The notes under the pieces were generated by a model. That model had not been told where the DNA came from, searched no databases, and was given only the letters and a program-made list of their open reading frames with translations. A DNA stretch of 64,000 nt from Actinomortierella ambigua (Eukaryota; Mortierellomycota; Mortierellomycetes; Mortierellales; Mortierellaceae). Numbering within the stretch: the first letter of the stretch is position 1; every line of letters starts with the position of its first letter. The stretch covers positions 43,837-107,836 of the forward strand of contig JAAAJB010000026.1 in the NCBI GenBank assembly GCA_016098155.1. The letters run 5' to 3'. Positions 10,325 through 21,926 of the stretch are shown here, piece after piece. The translations under genes and the position numbers were made by a program.

Positions 10325-12247
10325 TCAGTCGCGTCGGCGCTTGCTGTCTGAGGACGACATTTCTTGACCAGTTCGCTTCTTCTGCACATCTGGCTTGTTG
10401 AACTTGTCCAGTTCAAAAATATCGTGCTCCTTCTCGAATTGAACGGGACCTTCGCGTTGCATGCTGCGTCCACCCTCTGCGCCTCGGAAGCCTCGTGCTG
10501 AAATGCCTGCGCCTCCAAAACGATCCGACTCGAGGGCTCGGCTGAGATCATCTTCATTGCCAACGTCATCGTTGCCTCCATCGTTATGGCGTTTGGGGCG
10601 GTAGATGCTAGAGCCACCTGCTTGGAACAGGGACTTGTCATAAAGACTGTAGGCCTCATCATCCTTCCATCCCGAGTCCAGGCCAGAGCTCTGGTTGAAC
10701 AGTCGAGAGTCGTACATGCTGTCCTTGGTAGAAGAGGGCTTGGCGAGACCCAGTGCAATCTTTTCTGAAATGTCTCGACCTTCCTCTCGTGCCATCTGCT
10801 TGGCGCGTTGCGCCGAACCCATCTTGGACATACGCAGCTCTCGTTCCCGCTCCTGTTGCCGCTCACGTCGAAGGGCATCACGCTCACGCGCAGCCCGCTC
10901 CTTGGCCTCATCTTCTCCTGAATCGGATCCCGAGTCTGATTCCGATCCAGAGTCGGCTGCCTGTCTCCTACCCCTGCCCGTTCGCTCGTCATCGCTCGCA
11001 CGATTATCACGGTCGTCATCATCATCCTTTATCGAAGAAACAATGCCAGCACGTTCGTCGCGGGCACGCTGCGCCAGCAAGCGCAGATTTTGCTCCTTGG
11101 CCTCCTTTTCCTTCTGAGCGACCCTCTGCTGCATCAGTGCACGGGCACGGACTTCGTCCTGGGCATGGCGAGAGGCCAGTGACAATGCCTCGGACAATTT
11201 AGCAAAGTTGTCGTTGATCTGAACATCCTGCAAGCCACGGCCATCGGTGGCCAATCGCTTGTCGAGCGGGACGGTGAAACCCTTGGTATTCTTCCAGTTG
11301 GAAATGCATGGTGGAATCACCCACTCTGCTTGCTCTTTGGCGGAGATCTTTCGAGGCGGTGAATGCAAGACTGGTGGGGGTGGCGAAGGTGGGCCACGCG
11401 GCACCTTTTTGTGTTTGTGACGTGGTGGCTCCATCGGATCAATGGGAGCTTCGACCATCCTGATAATCCTCTGCTGGACGCCCTCTGCTCTTCCTGTCTT
11501 ATTTGCTGGAGTATAACGGATGTAGGTGGGATCCCCTGCGTTGTGGTTGGAGACAATAGTTTTTGGCTTTGAGGCAGCAACTTTTGCTAAAAGAACAACA
11601 AAAAAAAAAAAAAAAAAAGGAAGGTGAGCTTCCTAAACCTGTCCTCCTAGCATATCATCTTGGTCAACACAATCGGATCATACGTACAGTTGGAGATCTT
11701 TTCCAGAGCAGCCCGAGTTCGTTCCGCCGTCTCCATAACCTCATCTTCCGTAGGTCGGCTCAACGATACATCGCCTACATCTGCACGCTCATGGAGTGGC
11801 ACAAGGTCCTTGAACTGCGACTGAACTGTCTGCTTTGCCGACTTTCCTTGCTTGGCGATGGCATCATATGCAACATTTCCTTGAGCATCCACCTGAAGCG
11901 CCACTGTCGATCCTGCCTTTGTCGCTTGCTGGTATTGGACAAGGAAAATAAAAGGGACGCTAAGAAGTTAGTAGGCTATACACTGAAGGGGGTTGCTTGC
12001 ACAATACAATATAGTCTTCAACAGTAACCATACCTTCTTTTTCTTGCCCATGTCCAGCGGGTATTGTGGTGCATGGATCTCAGGGTATGCACCACCGTCG
12101 CCATAGTCCTCCTGCTTTCTCGGCTTCCAACCCTTGCGTTTTCCATAGGGTGGGATATTTACGGTAGGAATGGCCACCTCCTTGGAATGGTTGAAACGAT
12201 CAAAACTGTCATGTGCAGACTCCTGATGAAGGGGAGGCGGTAAGTTC
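10325..12247 (-). CDS. SNW1: SNW1/SKIP/Prp45 splicing factor (first exon unresolved)
   Basis: SNW-domain protein of the activated spliceosome (NineTeen-related complex); in animals it is also a transcription co-regulator. Exons 12247-12034, 11928-11688 and 11586-10325 keep frame and encode about 570 aa. PPYGKRKGWKPR, EDYGDGGAYPEIH and QYPLDMGKKKK form the conserved N-terminal block. YIRYTP, RIIRMVEAPIDPMEPPR, PRGPPSPPPPVLHSPPRK and the signature CISNWKNTKGFTVPLDKR form the SNW core. A charged coiled-coil region and GPVQFEKEHDIFELDKFNKP close the protein. The exon starting at 12247 begins mid-codon after an AG, so a further 5' coding exon must exist between about 12250 and 12480. Two reading frames there are possible and I cannot choose. 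It is divergent from PRE3. Confidence 0.93.
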
Positions 12248-12654
12248 CTATGTCGAAAGAAAGAGAAGAGGGAGAGACATGGTTGAGTGCTTTACTCAGC
12301 CTTTGTATTTGTGCAAGCAGATGCATCATAGCCTTCATGTCGCTTTACATCATGATGGAAGACTGGCGGGTGATTGTAGAAGGGGAGGAAGTGGCAAGGT
12401 TCGTTTGTGTCTGCCTGAGGCTGATGCACTTTTTGAAATGCATGTTCACAAAAAAAAAAAAAAAAAAAAATCGAAAACGTAATAGATGCCGTGATTGCGC
12501 CACTCCCACCACCGAGCAGGCACAACGCGCGTCCATCATTGCGTTGCCCTCTACATTCGACTTCACCGTGACATTCTCACTTGCCCATTGCAAACTCTCG
12601 TCTTTCTACAACACTATTTCTTCTCTTCACACCACAACTACCCATTGCACCAAC
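12248..12654. promoter_or_regulatory. Short divergent region, SNW1 / PRE3
   Basis: About 400 bp holds the missing first exon of SNW1 and both promoters. It contains a 20 nt A-run at 12450-12470 and CT-rich sequence just before the PRE3 start. No TATA box was recognised. The arrangement suggests a shared, constitutive promoter. Confidence 0.5.
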
Positions 12655-13996
12655 ATGTCCCTCAAACCCGGAGAAGTCAACCTTGGTGTACGTATTCCCT
12701 CCCTAGCCCTGGTGCCCAACACCACACTTTGGACGGAGCAAAAAAAAAAAAAAGGACCTTGCACATAACCTTAGCAAGCGTCGGTAGCATTTGTTCTGCC
12801 ACCAGCTGCCAAAGAGGATACCAAGGATCCGCGCTTACATCAGAAGCCACACACCCCCTTTCGCCTGCACCGTGATACTAGGAACATACACTCCCCCAAA
12901 CGCAACCATTTCGTTCGTGAACTGACGCGGATATCTTTCCCCCCTTTCTTCCCACATTTCTATTCAACACACATAGACCTCGATCATGGCCGTCGAGTTC
13001 AAGGGCGGTGTCATTATCGGCGCCGACTCGCGTACAACAACAGGCTCATACATTGCTAACCGCGTGACGGACAAGTTGACAGAGGTGCACGATACCATCT
13101 ACTGCTGCCGATCAGGATCGGCAGCCGATACGCAGGCGGTGGCGGATATCGTGCACTACTACCTGCAAATGTATGCTGTCCAGAATGGCGCACCCACAGT
13201 GCCCTTGGCAGCTTCGCTGTTCCAGGAACTGTGCTATCAGAACAAGGACAACCTGATGGCCGGCATCATCGTTGCTGGTTGGGACAAGGAGTTGGGTGGA
13301 TCCGTCTGGAACATTCCTCTCGGCGGTTCATTACATCGTCAGCCATTTGCCATTGGAGGTATGACTCTTGATATAAAAGAAAAAGAAAAGAAAAAAGCAG
13401 CCACTTGCCCTCACACCTTTATTTTCGTACTAGTCTTCGAACGCAGGAACTAACTAGTGTCGTCTATGAACATCCTCTCCCAAANNNNNNNNNNAAAAAA
13501 AAAAAAAAAAAAAAAATAGGTTCTGGCTCGACATACATCTACGGTTACTGCGATGCCCAATTCAAGGATGACATGTCGCGTGAAGAATGTATCGACTTTG
13601 TCAAGAACTGTACGTCAACAAAACTGTGGCCTGAATGATTTGAATGATTGCTTTTACTTGCGTCACGACGTGTATGTGAGAAAGAGAAAGAGAGAGATGA
13701 AGGCCAATGGACAATGTTCCTAATCTTGTCATTTCGATTTGCTTGCCAACTCTAGCTCTCGCTCTGGCCATGGCTCGTGATGGCTCTTCTGGAGGTGTTA
13801 TTCGAATGGCTGTCATCACAGAAAAGGGTGTGGAGCGAATCTTCATCCCAGGCAACGAGCTCCCAGGTACAGAATCTCAAATGCGGAGTAAATGCCTGCT
13901 GTATTCATGCAGCGATATGTCAATGTTGATACTAACTCAAGTGTTGTTGATCCTCACCCTGTCTGATAGTTCACTGGGAAGGCTAAACGAAGAGTC
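12655..13996 (+). CDS. PRE3: 20S proteasome subunit beta1 (caspase-like site)
   Basis: One of the three catalytic beta subunits of the 20S core, cleaving after acidic residues. Five exons, 12655-12687, 12977-13358, 13520-13609, 13756-13866 and 13980-13996, sum to 210 aa. An 11-residue propeptide ends in Gly; the mature chain starts [11 protein letters not shown], with Thr1 as the N-terminal nucleophile. Family blocks follow: [58 protein letters not shown] and [15 protein letters not shown]. The last exon adds only VHWEG, after the family block [10 protein letters not shown]. The first intron falls exactly between propeptide Gly and Thr1. A 10 nt run of Ns lies in the second intron and does not affect coding. 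Confidence 0.96.
13485..13494. other. Assembly gap (10 Ns)
   Basis: Ten Ns occur inside the second intron of PRE3, directly before a 22-nt A-run. This looks like a scaffold join or unresolved homopolymer. The real intron length is therefore uncertain. Confidence 0.97.
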
Positions 13997-14244
13997 AGAA
14001 AATACAATACGGAATGTACAGAGGAATGGGCGCCATGCTTAAAGACAAATAAAAAACAACTAAGAAGCAATTGAGTGAGGTTGGAGCGTGTGAGGGGCAC
14101 AGTTGTTGGTATTCACAGATGTTTTATTCGCGTCAGCATGCCCCGCTGATTAAGATGCATCGAGACAGGTTGACAGGTTTTGATTGTGTCATGAGGTTGG
14201 GACAATTGCGGTTTTTAGGGAGTCTCTATTGGTACTGCTTGCAT

Positions 14245-15170
14245 CTACTTCTTTCCGTAAACCTCGCCATCCTGGAACTCCTTGGCCCACTATTAGGTAC
14301 ATCGAAAAGAAAGCTTGTTGTCAGCGAATCTTTTCCATTCCCCACCCTTAAAAGCAAGTGGCAAATACTCACAGAAAATAAGTGACTTACCAGCTGCGAA
14401 GGAATCCAGCCCTTGGGACGAGCATGGCGTTGCTATTGGATAAAAAGAAAACAACGAGAGCTTGATTAGGGATGATGACTTCCAAGCTAGGTGAATTCAC
14501 TGTTCCACGCTCAAGCTTCCGAGATCCATCAATAGAGGGGCAATCTGGTGGCATGAAATAGCCTTTCTGAAGAAGAAGAAGAAAAAGAAGAAAAAAAACA
14601 AGCCGGTGGCTCGATTCGGCGGCTCGCTGCAGAAGCGGTATATAATGCCCGCAAGCCATTTTCCATGCCAACGCGTTGATTCCGCGTTAGACCCTTAGTC
14701 CCGTAATAAATACGCTGAAGGAATCCTGGGCAGTATGAGCATTCAATCAACCGCTCAGTCTTCGATCTCCTGGTTTGGTTGGAAAATTTGACCGGACCCC
14801 TATGAGAAGCGGATAAAAGACGGGAAGCATACCTCGTTCTCAGCGGAGAACCTCCATGCAGCAGCTGTGATGGTACCAGCGATAGCGACAGCAATAGCAG
14901 TGTTGGACTTCCAGTTGGTAGGCTGAGTCCACCAGCCACCGGCAGGAGACCTAATCGTGGGGATTTCCAGAGATGAAAGACATTAGTTGTGATGCATGGA
15001 GAGTCGAAGAGTCATTCATGGAGTACATGTCCCGATCTGTGCGGAGTATTGAAGGAGGGACACAATCTACTGCTGCTCTGTCCTCGGTGAAGGTAGAGAG
15101 GCAGATGATGTAAGGGGGGTGGGCATTACCAGACGTGTTTAGGATAAGGATAACGGCCACCACCACCCAT
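14245..15170 (-). CDS. Small single-span, probably mitochondrial, membrane protein
   Basis: Four small exons, 15170-15130, 14950-14833, 14432-14391 and 14289-14245, give an intact 81 aa frame. The protein starts MGGGGRYPYPKHVW and SPAGGWWTQPTNWKSN. It then has one hydrophobic segment (TAIAVAIAGTITAAAW) and ends with a charged tail containing KGWIPSQLWAKEF. This layout (Gly/aromatic N-terminus, Trp pair, one span, short tail) resembles small accessory subunits of mitochondrial inner-membrane complexes such as complex I. I recall similar short conserved proteins in fungi and plants but cannot name the family with certainty. All four splice junctions are GT-AG. It is divergent from P450-2. Confidence 0.82.
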
Positions 15171-15737
15171 GGTTGTAGTATGAATAATGCGAGTGTTGAA
15201 GGTTGAATGAACACGGATTTGCGCCGGGCATTTCGTCCGAAAGGTGAACGAGGCAGATGTGGCTTGGAATGTGCAATTAGACATACGACTGTTCATTTAC
15301 AGAAAATTGCTTCTTCCCCCCAATCCTTTTGGATGTACAGCACCAGGGGGTTTGTTGCTTCCAAAGGTTGGGCACGACCTCGAGTGTCAGGTTGTGAGGC
15401 TGACGCTTGCTCGACTTTTTTCCAAGCACGATCATCTAACAATCCTGTCGTTATTTGGCTTTTCTTCGAGGTGAGAAACGAGGCGCTGTACTTCCCCACA
15501 TTTGAAAGGACCCTGGAACAATCGTGGCTACGCCCTCTCTCTACCTGTCTCTTCGGCTCGGTCGCTCTTAACAAACACAACACGAGGCAATCACAATACA
15601 GTGAACACAGTTTGGGGATTGCGTGCACTCTCTTCTCCTCCTCCATAAATAATATAGTATCGTTCGTGCCATCGAGGCGCTCTCTCCTTTTCAACCTTCT
15701 CCCCCCACACATATTCGACCATACAGTTCAATCCACC
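15171..15737. promoter_or_regulatory. Divergent intergenic region, small membrane protein / P450-2
   Basis: A 567 bp region between two divergent start codons. It is CT-rich near the P450-2 start and has no internal gene that joins to exons. No TATA box was recognised. Confidence 0.5.
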
Positions 15738-18162
15738 ATGGCTATCATGTCCCGATTCATTGAGCGCCGTGCTGAAGATATCCTCTCTAAGCTTCATACG
15801 ACCAGTTGGCAAGTCATTCTATTTTCTAATCTGAGAGACCCTCGGTCCCTCGCTCGGCTTGGACTGCATCTGGTAGCTATACGGGTCGTGTACAAGGTAT
15901 GCTATGCACCCCCATCTTCTCCGCCCTCAGTGCCACACTGCAAAAGTGTTTGACATTTGCCCAAGTCATGTTCACCAGCTCTAGTCTCTCTGAACGGAAA
16001 AAAGATTGTCTACAATCTTTTCTTCCACCCACTTAGCTCAGTGCCTGGCAACCCCATCCTCAAAGCTACCACCTTTTTCTCGGGTTTAAACGCCTTCTTG
16101 GGCTCCAAGTACGGATGCAGGTTTGCTGAAGGGAGAAATAGACCGTGAGAGCACTCTCCTGCAATGCGGTCTGACAATGCTATATATCATCTCTTCTACC
16201 CTTCTTCAAGCCATGAGATCATGCTAGCCTTCCACAAAAAATATGGCAAGATTGTTCGGCTCGGTAAGGACACTGCCTAAAAAAACGATCATTTTTCATT
16301 GGAGCCAACTCGCAAATTGTGAACTGACAATGATGCTTGACCACCCACAGACTCCAACACTATAACTATTGCAGACAGGGACATCATTCGAGAGGTACGA
16401 ACAATAGACTGCAATGCCATGCAACATGAAGGCTATGCATACCTTGTAATTGAACCATTCCCTCTCACATTATTTATTGGCAGATACTTGTGACAGAGGA
16501 CTATCCGAAGAGCGTCATCCACGAGGGCTTTGAGCTCATTGGGCAGCCAGACCTCTTCTCTGCTCGCGATAAAGACTTTCATCGCGCTCGAGTATGTATT
16601 ACTTCTGAACTGAGTGTGTCGCTCTATGGCGCGTTTCAACTAAAGACGTTGATACCACCTGGCTGATACACATAACCTTTGTTGGCTGCGACGAACGAAA
16701 ACTCCCCCCACTCATCAATATAGCGCCGACTTGTCTCTCCGGCCTTCGGTCTTGCCTACCTGCGTACACTTGAACCCATCATGCAAGAGTGTATCGGTCT
16801 TTTGATCAGGAAGATCGATGCCACGTTGCAGGATCCAGGCTCAGCAAATGGAAATGCTCACCCTCAAGGTCACATCGATATCTACAGCCTGCTGAACCGT
16901 CTTTCATTTGGTAATGCATCAGGCCATTGTATGTTGTATTTCGGAAGGCACATTTCTTTGCCATTAACATATAGTTGTTCATGCTTGTTCAAAAAAAAAC
17001 AAGATATTATCGGAAGCAGCGCTTTCGGACAGTCCTTCAACTTGATAGAGAATGATACCAATCCAATCATTGAGCAAATAGCTGCTTCCTTGAAGCGAGC
17101 ATGGCGGCAGGTAACTAATCCTTGCAAGGAATAGGAAGGGCATCTAAGGGCGTTTCTTTTAAGCCAACACTACTAATTCATATCATGTCCGATTTTTAGA
17201 CTTTCAACCCTTGGATGAAGTACATCATCCCTGTTGATTACTCGTTCTTCAACTTTGCAGTGGAGCGCGTTAGAGCTCGACGTGCTTTAGGAGAAAAGGG
17301 GCGACGTTCCGACTTGCTACAGTATCTGCTAGATGCTCAGGCACGTGAGATCGAGGAGGGGAACGGACCGACAGGAAATGAAGCTGAAGACATCAGGACC
17401 GGAAAACTCACGAATAAGGCTATTGAGATAGAGGCGTTCGTCTTTTTGTAAGACTGGCATGTTCATTGTTGCGATTTTTTCCCCAGTTAATCGTGCTTGA
17501 ATTCCATAGTCTCTAGCTAAAAGTCTTCTTCCCATCCTTGTTCTCCTAAACAACCATTTAGGATTGCTGGCTCGGAGACAACCTCCACTGCACTTACATG
17601 GGCGCTGCTCTATCTTGTCAAGCACCAAGACAAGCTCAAGCGCCTTCGTGAGGAGATCGATGGCGCCACCAGTGGCAACCCCTCTAACCAGCTACCCAAG
17701 CTCGAGCAAGTACGCAAGCTACCCTACCTTGACGCTGTGCTCAACGAGTCGTTCCGTCTAAGACCCGTTGCTGCAACAGGGATCCCGCGTGAGGTTCCGG
17801 AAGACAGAGAAATGCTCGGATACAAGATCCCCAAGGGAACAATCTGCCTGGCACAGATTCGACAGCTTCACAGTGACCCATTATTCTTTCCCAAACCCGA
17901 CGAGTTCATTCCCGAGCGTTGGATCCCAAGCGAGTCGCCCTTTCCCCCGATCCAAGACTTTACCTTCTACCCATTCTCCGCAGGCACGCGCAATTGTGTT
18001 GGCAAGAACTTTGCCATGATGGAGCTGCGTCTCATACTGTCTGCCATTGTGTCTACGTATGACTTGGAGTTTATCCCGGGCCAGAATGAGCGTTATCTTC
18101 AGTTTATTACTACAGTTTTTGTGGCAGGCCAGTATCTTATCAGCATGAAGCGTCGCTCGTAA
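15738..18162 (+). CDS. Cytochrome P450 (paralog 2, 9 exons)
   Basis: Nine exons, 15738-15896, 16005-16108, 16211-16263, 16351-16394, 16484-16591, 16724-16910, 17004-17110, 17200-17447 and 17562-18162, sum to 536 aa. It is clearly homologous to the P450 at 2.0-4.7 kb along its whole length. It has IAGSETTSTALTW (I-helix), NESFRLRP (ExxR), PERW and the heme loop FSAGTRNCVG. Exons 2-6 and 8 have identical lengths to the paralog. The last exon replaces three exons of paralog 1, so two introns differ. The N-terminus is longer and ends in a hydrophobic stretch, GLHLVAIRVVY. Substrate is unknown. The two copies sit about 11 kb apart in opposite orientation, with housekeeping genes between them. Confidence 0.94.
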
Positions 18163-19213
18163 TAATGCTGAAGGAGGGAGGAGGGAGGAGGGAGGAGGAA
18201 GATAAAACTCAGGCATCCGCGCGCATTGGTAAAACAATAAAGATTGCATACAAAGCATCCGCGATTCAACATCCTCTACATGTTTTTTTTTTCATGCCCC
18301 ACCACTGCAGCGATGACGATCCGGGCTGAGCACCCTTTTAGTGTTTGACTATTCTTGGTGGAGGGTGCACCGTGTGATGTCGACTCACATTCGGTCCTTG
18401 TATGCGACCCTGGCTCTGATCCCTGGTCTTGTTTACCTCTTTATGGATTGCGTGCCAATTTCAATACTTGGTTCCACGAATACAATATCCAGAGGCCTCT
18501 GTTCTTTTCGTTCTTGCCTATCTGTGGATGCACGCACACATGTGAGCACAGACCTATCAAGAACACCTTGATCCATCTCACCTGGTCTAGCGATAATGGT
18601 GGACACCGCTCGACGCCTGCTGCGCCGCTTGAATGTCTCTATTTCGGATGGGTTAGAGCTGCCTTCCTTCCCTCGCGAGTCCAGTGGATGAATCATACAT
18701 TCTGGATGGGGTGTGGTGCACATCGAAGCGTGATTCTCTATCGACCTGACCCCCATTATCAACGCCAATGGGATTCATAGCGATGAAGCAAGCAATAGAA
18801 TGCTGAAGGATATACATTGTGCAACACTCCGGAAAATCACACGGTTATAAGGAAAGAAAGAGATTCTCGAGAAATGAAAAGTTCCCTAGACCTTCATAAG
18901 CCCAACCGTATTGGATGGAATACTCACCAACAACTATCCCATCATCACCAGCCGGGTACTGTTGGCAAACGAGCAAGACACACACACAGACAATCACACA
19001 CATACACACACTCTCTCTTCGAATGCAGTAAAGTATCAATTGAAACAACCGTAGTTTTATTCGAGCTTTCGCGTGGCAGATGTGCGAGACTGAGCTGGGC
19101 TGGCTTGTGGCTCTGTTGTGAGGTCATCGGTGGAACTATGATGAACCTGGACCTCGGACAAAAGGTTCGAGTCATCATGATGTTTGACTCTGCCTACTTC
19201 TACTGTGACTTCA
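18163..19213. other. Intergenic, includes 3' flank of duplicated unit A
   Basis: A short GGAGGGA tandem repeat (about 18174-18200) follows the P450-2 stop. From about 18540 the sequence resembles 21060-21470, for example ACCTTGATCCATCTCAC in both, so this is the 3' flank of the duplication. A CA-rich tract lies at 18978-19016. No gene is seen. Confidence 0.55.
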
Positions 19214-19561
19214 CTAATGGCGACCAACGTAGTCAAACGCACAGTAGAACGACTTCACCGTCATACCGTCTGTTTTTTTGTCAGGTTCGCCGCCGACGAA
19301 AATATCGGCGTAATTCCCTTTCGCCCAGTACCTCCCGATCGTCCCGCAATCTGCCACAGTAAAGATTCTGCACATCTTGCCGGTTACGTCGACGCTTCTG
19401 AATTTAAAAGATGCGTTCATGCACTGGTACTCCTCGACTTCGAACGGGTGTTCATTGCCATCTTCATCCTTGAAAGTGACAGGCATGCCGTGGGCGAGCG
19501 TACTCAGGAGGGTAGTCGTGGCGATGGCAGCAATGGCGAGGAGGCTCGAACAGCGTGTCAT
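19214..19561 (-). CDS. Small secreted protein, tandem copy A
   Basis: A 115 aa intronless frame. It opens with a clear signal peptide (MTRC, then a hydrophobic run ending near LSTLAHG). The mature part is polar and has four cysteines (EYQC, KMC, VADC, FYC). Copy B at 21585-21911 shares MTRC, the signal region, a Val-x-Phe/Leu strand and the C-terminal Met-x-Val-x-Tyr-Cys, so these are diverged tandem duplicates. No known domain is recognised. Secretion to the wall or medium is inferred. A 99 nt intron in the 5' UTR (19675-19577) and a TATA box at 19759-19765 are conserved in both copies, which supports both being expressed genes. Confidence 0.8.
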   Translation of the reverse strand: MTRCSSLLAIAAIATTTLLSTLAHGMPVTFKDEDGNEHPFEVEEYQCMNASFKFRSVDVTGKMCRIFTVADCGTIGRYWAKGNYADIFVGGEPDKKTDGMTVKSFYCAFDYVGRH

Positions 19562-19576
19562 TTTGGGGAACCTTGA

Positions 19577-19765
19577 CTAATGAAAGTGAGAGTGCGTTTG
19601 AGGATACGGTGAGCCACAAGAAAGGATGAAAGACATCGGTAGCAAGGCCAATGTTACTCGACTTGTTGAACTTACTGATGAGGGGTCTTCAGGTGGAGGG
19701 GTGGTGTGAGGTGTAGTGGCGAATTGAGATAGAGGACATGATCTGTGAGTCTTGGGGGTTTTATA
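19577..19765 (-). promoter_or_regulatory. TATA box and 5' UTR intron of secreted protein A
   Basis: TATAAAA on the minus strand at 19765-19759. A GTAAGT donor at 19675 and a TTAG acceptor at 19577 lie between it and the start codon. The same arrangement occurs at 22120-21927 for copy B. Confidence 0.65.
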
Positions 19766-19990
19766 CGAAAGGGAGACCGCTTAGGGGGCGCCAGGTGACC
19801 CCAGGATTGTTGACCGTGGATTCGAAAGGAGATTAGGCTAAGGTATCCAACCCCCAACGAAGTTCGTTGAGAGGGACTCACGCTTACAACTTCAGATACA
19901 TATATCATAAAAATGAAGGGGGTGAAACAGGCTGTCTCACAGCTTGTGTACGTACCAAGGACGCGAGGATGACTTTCGAACCCAGTCCAA

Positions 19991-20242
19991 AATTCGTTGC
20001 GCAAAACACGGTGAATTATGGACTGGAAGCGTCTGAAGGGACTGGCGAAAGAGGAAATTCGGTCCTACGCACAGTGCCCTGCCACCTCTTTTTTTCTCTG
20101 GTGGACTGAGGAGAAGGGTAGATGGCCCACAGTAGAGTGGCAGGGCACTGTGCGTAGGACCGAATTCCCTTTTTCACCAGTCCTTCCAGACGCAATCCCG
20201 AGCTTCCAGTCCATGTTTCATCGTGTTTTGCACAAAAGATTC
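19991..20242. repeat. Foldback inverted repeat (about 100 bp arms, 51 bp loop)
   Basis: Arms run approximately 19991-20085 and 20137-20242. The inner 30 bp (20056-20085 against 20137-20166) are perfectly complementary. The outer parts match with gaps, including a roughly 10 nt block present only in the right arm and a shared GCAAAACACG. The sequence is absent from the corresponding place in unit B, so it looks like an insertion. No transposase gene and no clear target-site duplication were seen. It fits a MITE or foldback element, or a hairpin RNA source. Confidence 0.8.
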
Positions 20243-21584
20243 TTTGCGTGGTGGTGCCTGCCTTTGCAACGGCAAACGAAGACCACGAACGGGATCACGG
20301 CATCCAGAGGGCAGGGCTGAGTGACTGAGCCTAGGTATATATCTCGTCTTTTTAGGTGTGATGCAAGCAGCAGAACAATATTGGCGAATGTGAACGCCCG
20401 TTTCGAAATGCTATTGCTCGGAAAAAGGGTTACATAATAGGAAGTCCATGCTAGCAGAAGTGCGAACACGGTATCTTCCACCCCTTTCTTCTTCTCTTTC
20501 CGATTCTCCTCATCGGAAAGACCATGGAATAGCGAGACAAGAGATAGTAATAGAATACGTGGGGGTGGTGCGGGGAATGAAGAATCGAGGGCTGGGTTCG
20601 TACTTTTTTTCCTCTTCTTTTCAAGCGTACTTGCTCGTGGTGTTTCAGGAGCGTGATGCATAGACACGAATATTTAGTACACGATCCTTGCACCCAGCCC
20701 CACACTGCTTCTATCTGGAGGAGACAGCTTCTTCTGGTTGCTCTACTTCGCGTGAAATACCTTCACAATGATCATTGTGCCCGATTCAAGTGTACAAGGT
20801 TGTACGTTTAAATATTGTATTGTCTCTAAAGACACAACCCTTGAACCCCAAAGTAACGATGCAGAAACCATGCAGATAGACTTTCTTCCTGTTTTTTCTC
20901 TCTTTCTCCCTTGCTCCTTCGACCTCGACCTCGTGCCATACCCCTAGCATTTGCGCAGTTTTTTTTATCAGCATGAGCACGCTCTTGTCAACGGTCAAAC
21001 CACGTAGGCAAAGACACCTCCTGCTTGTTCCTTGTTTGCTTGCCTATGCATGGATACACATTTATTGACACACGTCTATCAAAGGCACCTTGATCCATCT
21101 CACATGGGCAACCGACGACAGTGGGCAGCGCCTGTTGTGCCGCTCTGGATTGACTTGGGTGCGGTGGATGATGGTTTAGGCCTGCCTTCCCCTGTGAGTC
21201 TGTGGTAGATACAGCAGCTTAATGGCCATATCGAAACAACTTTCCATCGACCTAGTTTCTACCACTCGAGCTACTTGTTTCGACCACATATTGCCTTGAG
21301 GGCGGCGGGATGGGCCTCGAGGGCCTTGTATGTGCACTGAGGTACTCAGATATCGAGATATCAAAAAATACCTCCTAGGCGCGTACACAAGCCCTCCCAT
21401 CCTCGCCAACCGCTACTGCTGGAAAACGAGCAACACACACACAGACATACACACACTCTCTTCGATTGCAACAAAGCATTCACAAACATAAAGAAAGAGG
21501 TGACTGGAAACAAACGTATGCCTTTTTTCGTTTCGCAAAGAGACTGAAATATGGTTGCTCTGTGAGCTAATTAACAGACTACGC

Positions 21585-21911
21585 CTACTCTTCACAGTAG
21601 ACGGACATTGCCTTGAATCCGTCTGCACCATCGACTATGAATCCGTAACTATCAAACCCAACCCAATCTTCTTGTGTTTTCGAAGAGCAATCGTCGCTCT
21701 CGTAGACAGTGCAAGAGTTAGCGTCAGTGTCGAGTCTCACGGCGTCGATAACTGCAGTGAATTTCTTGCACTCGTCACGAACAAGGCCGTCAAACTTGTG
21801 TACAGTGCCCTCGCTATCCCTGAGTACGACATTGATATCTTGCGCGAACGTAGTCAAGAAGGCAGTCGAGGCGATAACAGCAATAGTGATGAGGGTCATG
21901 CAGCGTGTCAT
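21585..21911 (-). CDS. Small secreted protein, tandem copy B
   Basis: A 108 aa intronless frame, paralogous to 19214-19561. The signal peptide begins MTRCMTLITIAVIAS and ends near TTFAQ. The mature chain contains DECKKF, NSCTVY, DDCSSK and ends SVYCEE, giving four cysteines at positions comparable to copy A. The C-terminal third has diverged strongly while the signal region has not. This suggests faster change in the exported part, which is common in secreted fungal effector-like proteins; the reading is inference. The 5' UTR intron is at 22023-21927 and a TATA box lies about 200 bp upstream of the start. Confidence 0.8.
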   Translation of the reverse strand: MTRCMTLITIAVIASTAFLTTFAQDINVVLRDSEGTVHKFDGLVRDECKKFTAVIDAVRLDTDANSCTVYESDDCSSKTQEDWVGFDSYGFIVDGADGFKAMSVYCEE

Positions 21912-21926
21912 TTTGAGAAACCTTGA

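Larger units (their letters stand above)
18540..20330. repeat. Segmental tandem duplication, unit A
   Basis: Matches unit B (about 21060-22590) through the 3' flank, the coding exon, the 5' UTR intron, the TATA region and further upstream, where both units share GCAACGGCAA followed by CCAGAGGG. Identity is moderate, judged by eye. Unit A carries an extra foldback sequence of about 250 bp that unit B lacks. Boundaries are approximate. Confidence 0.75.
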
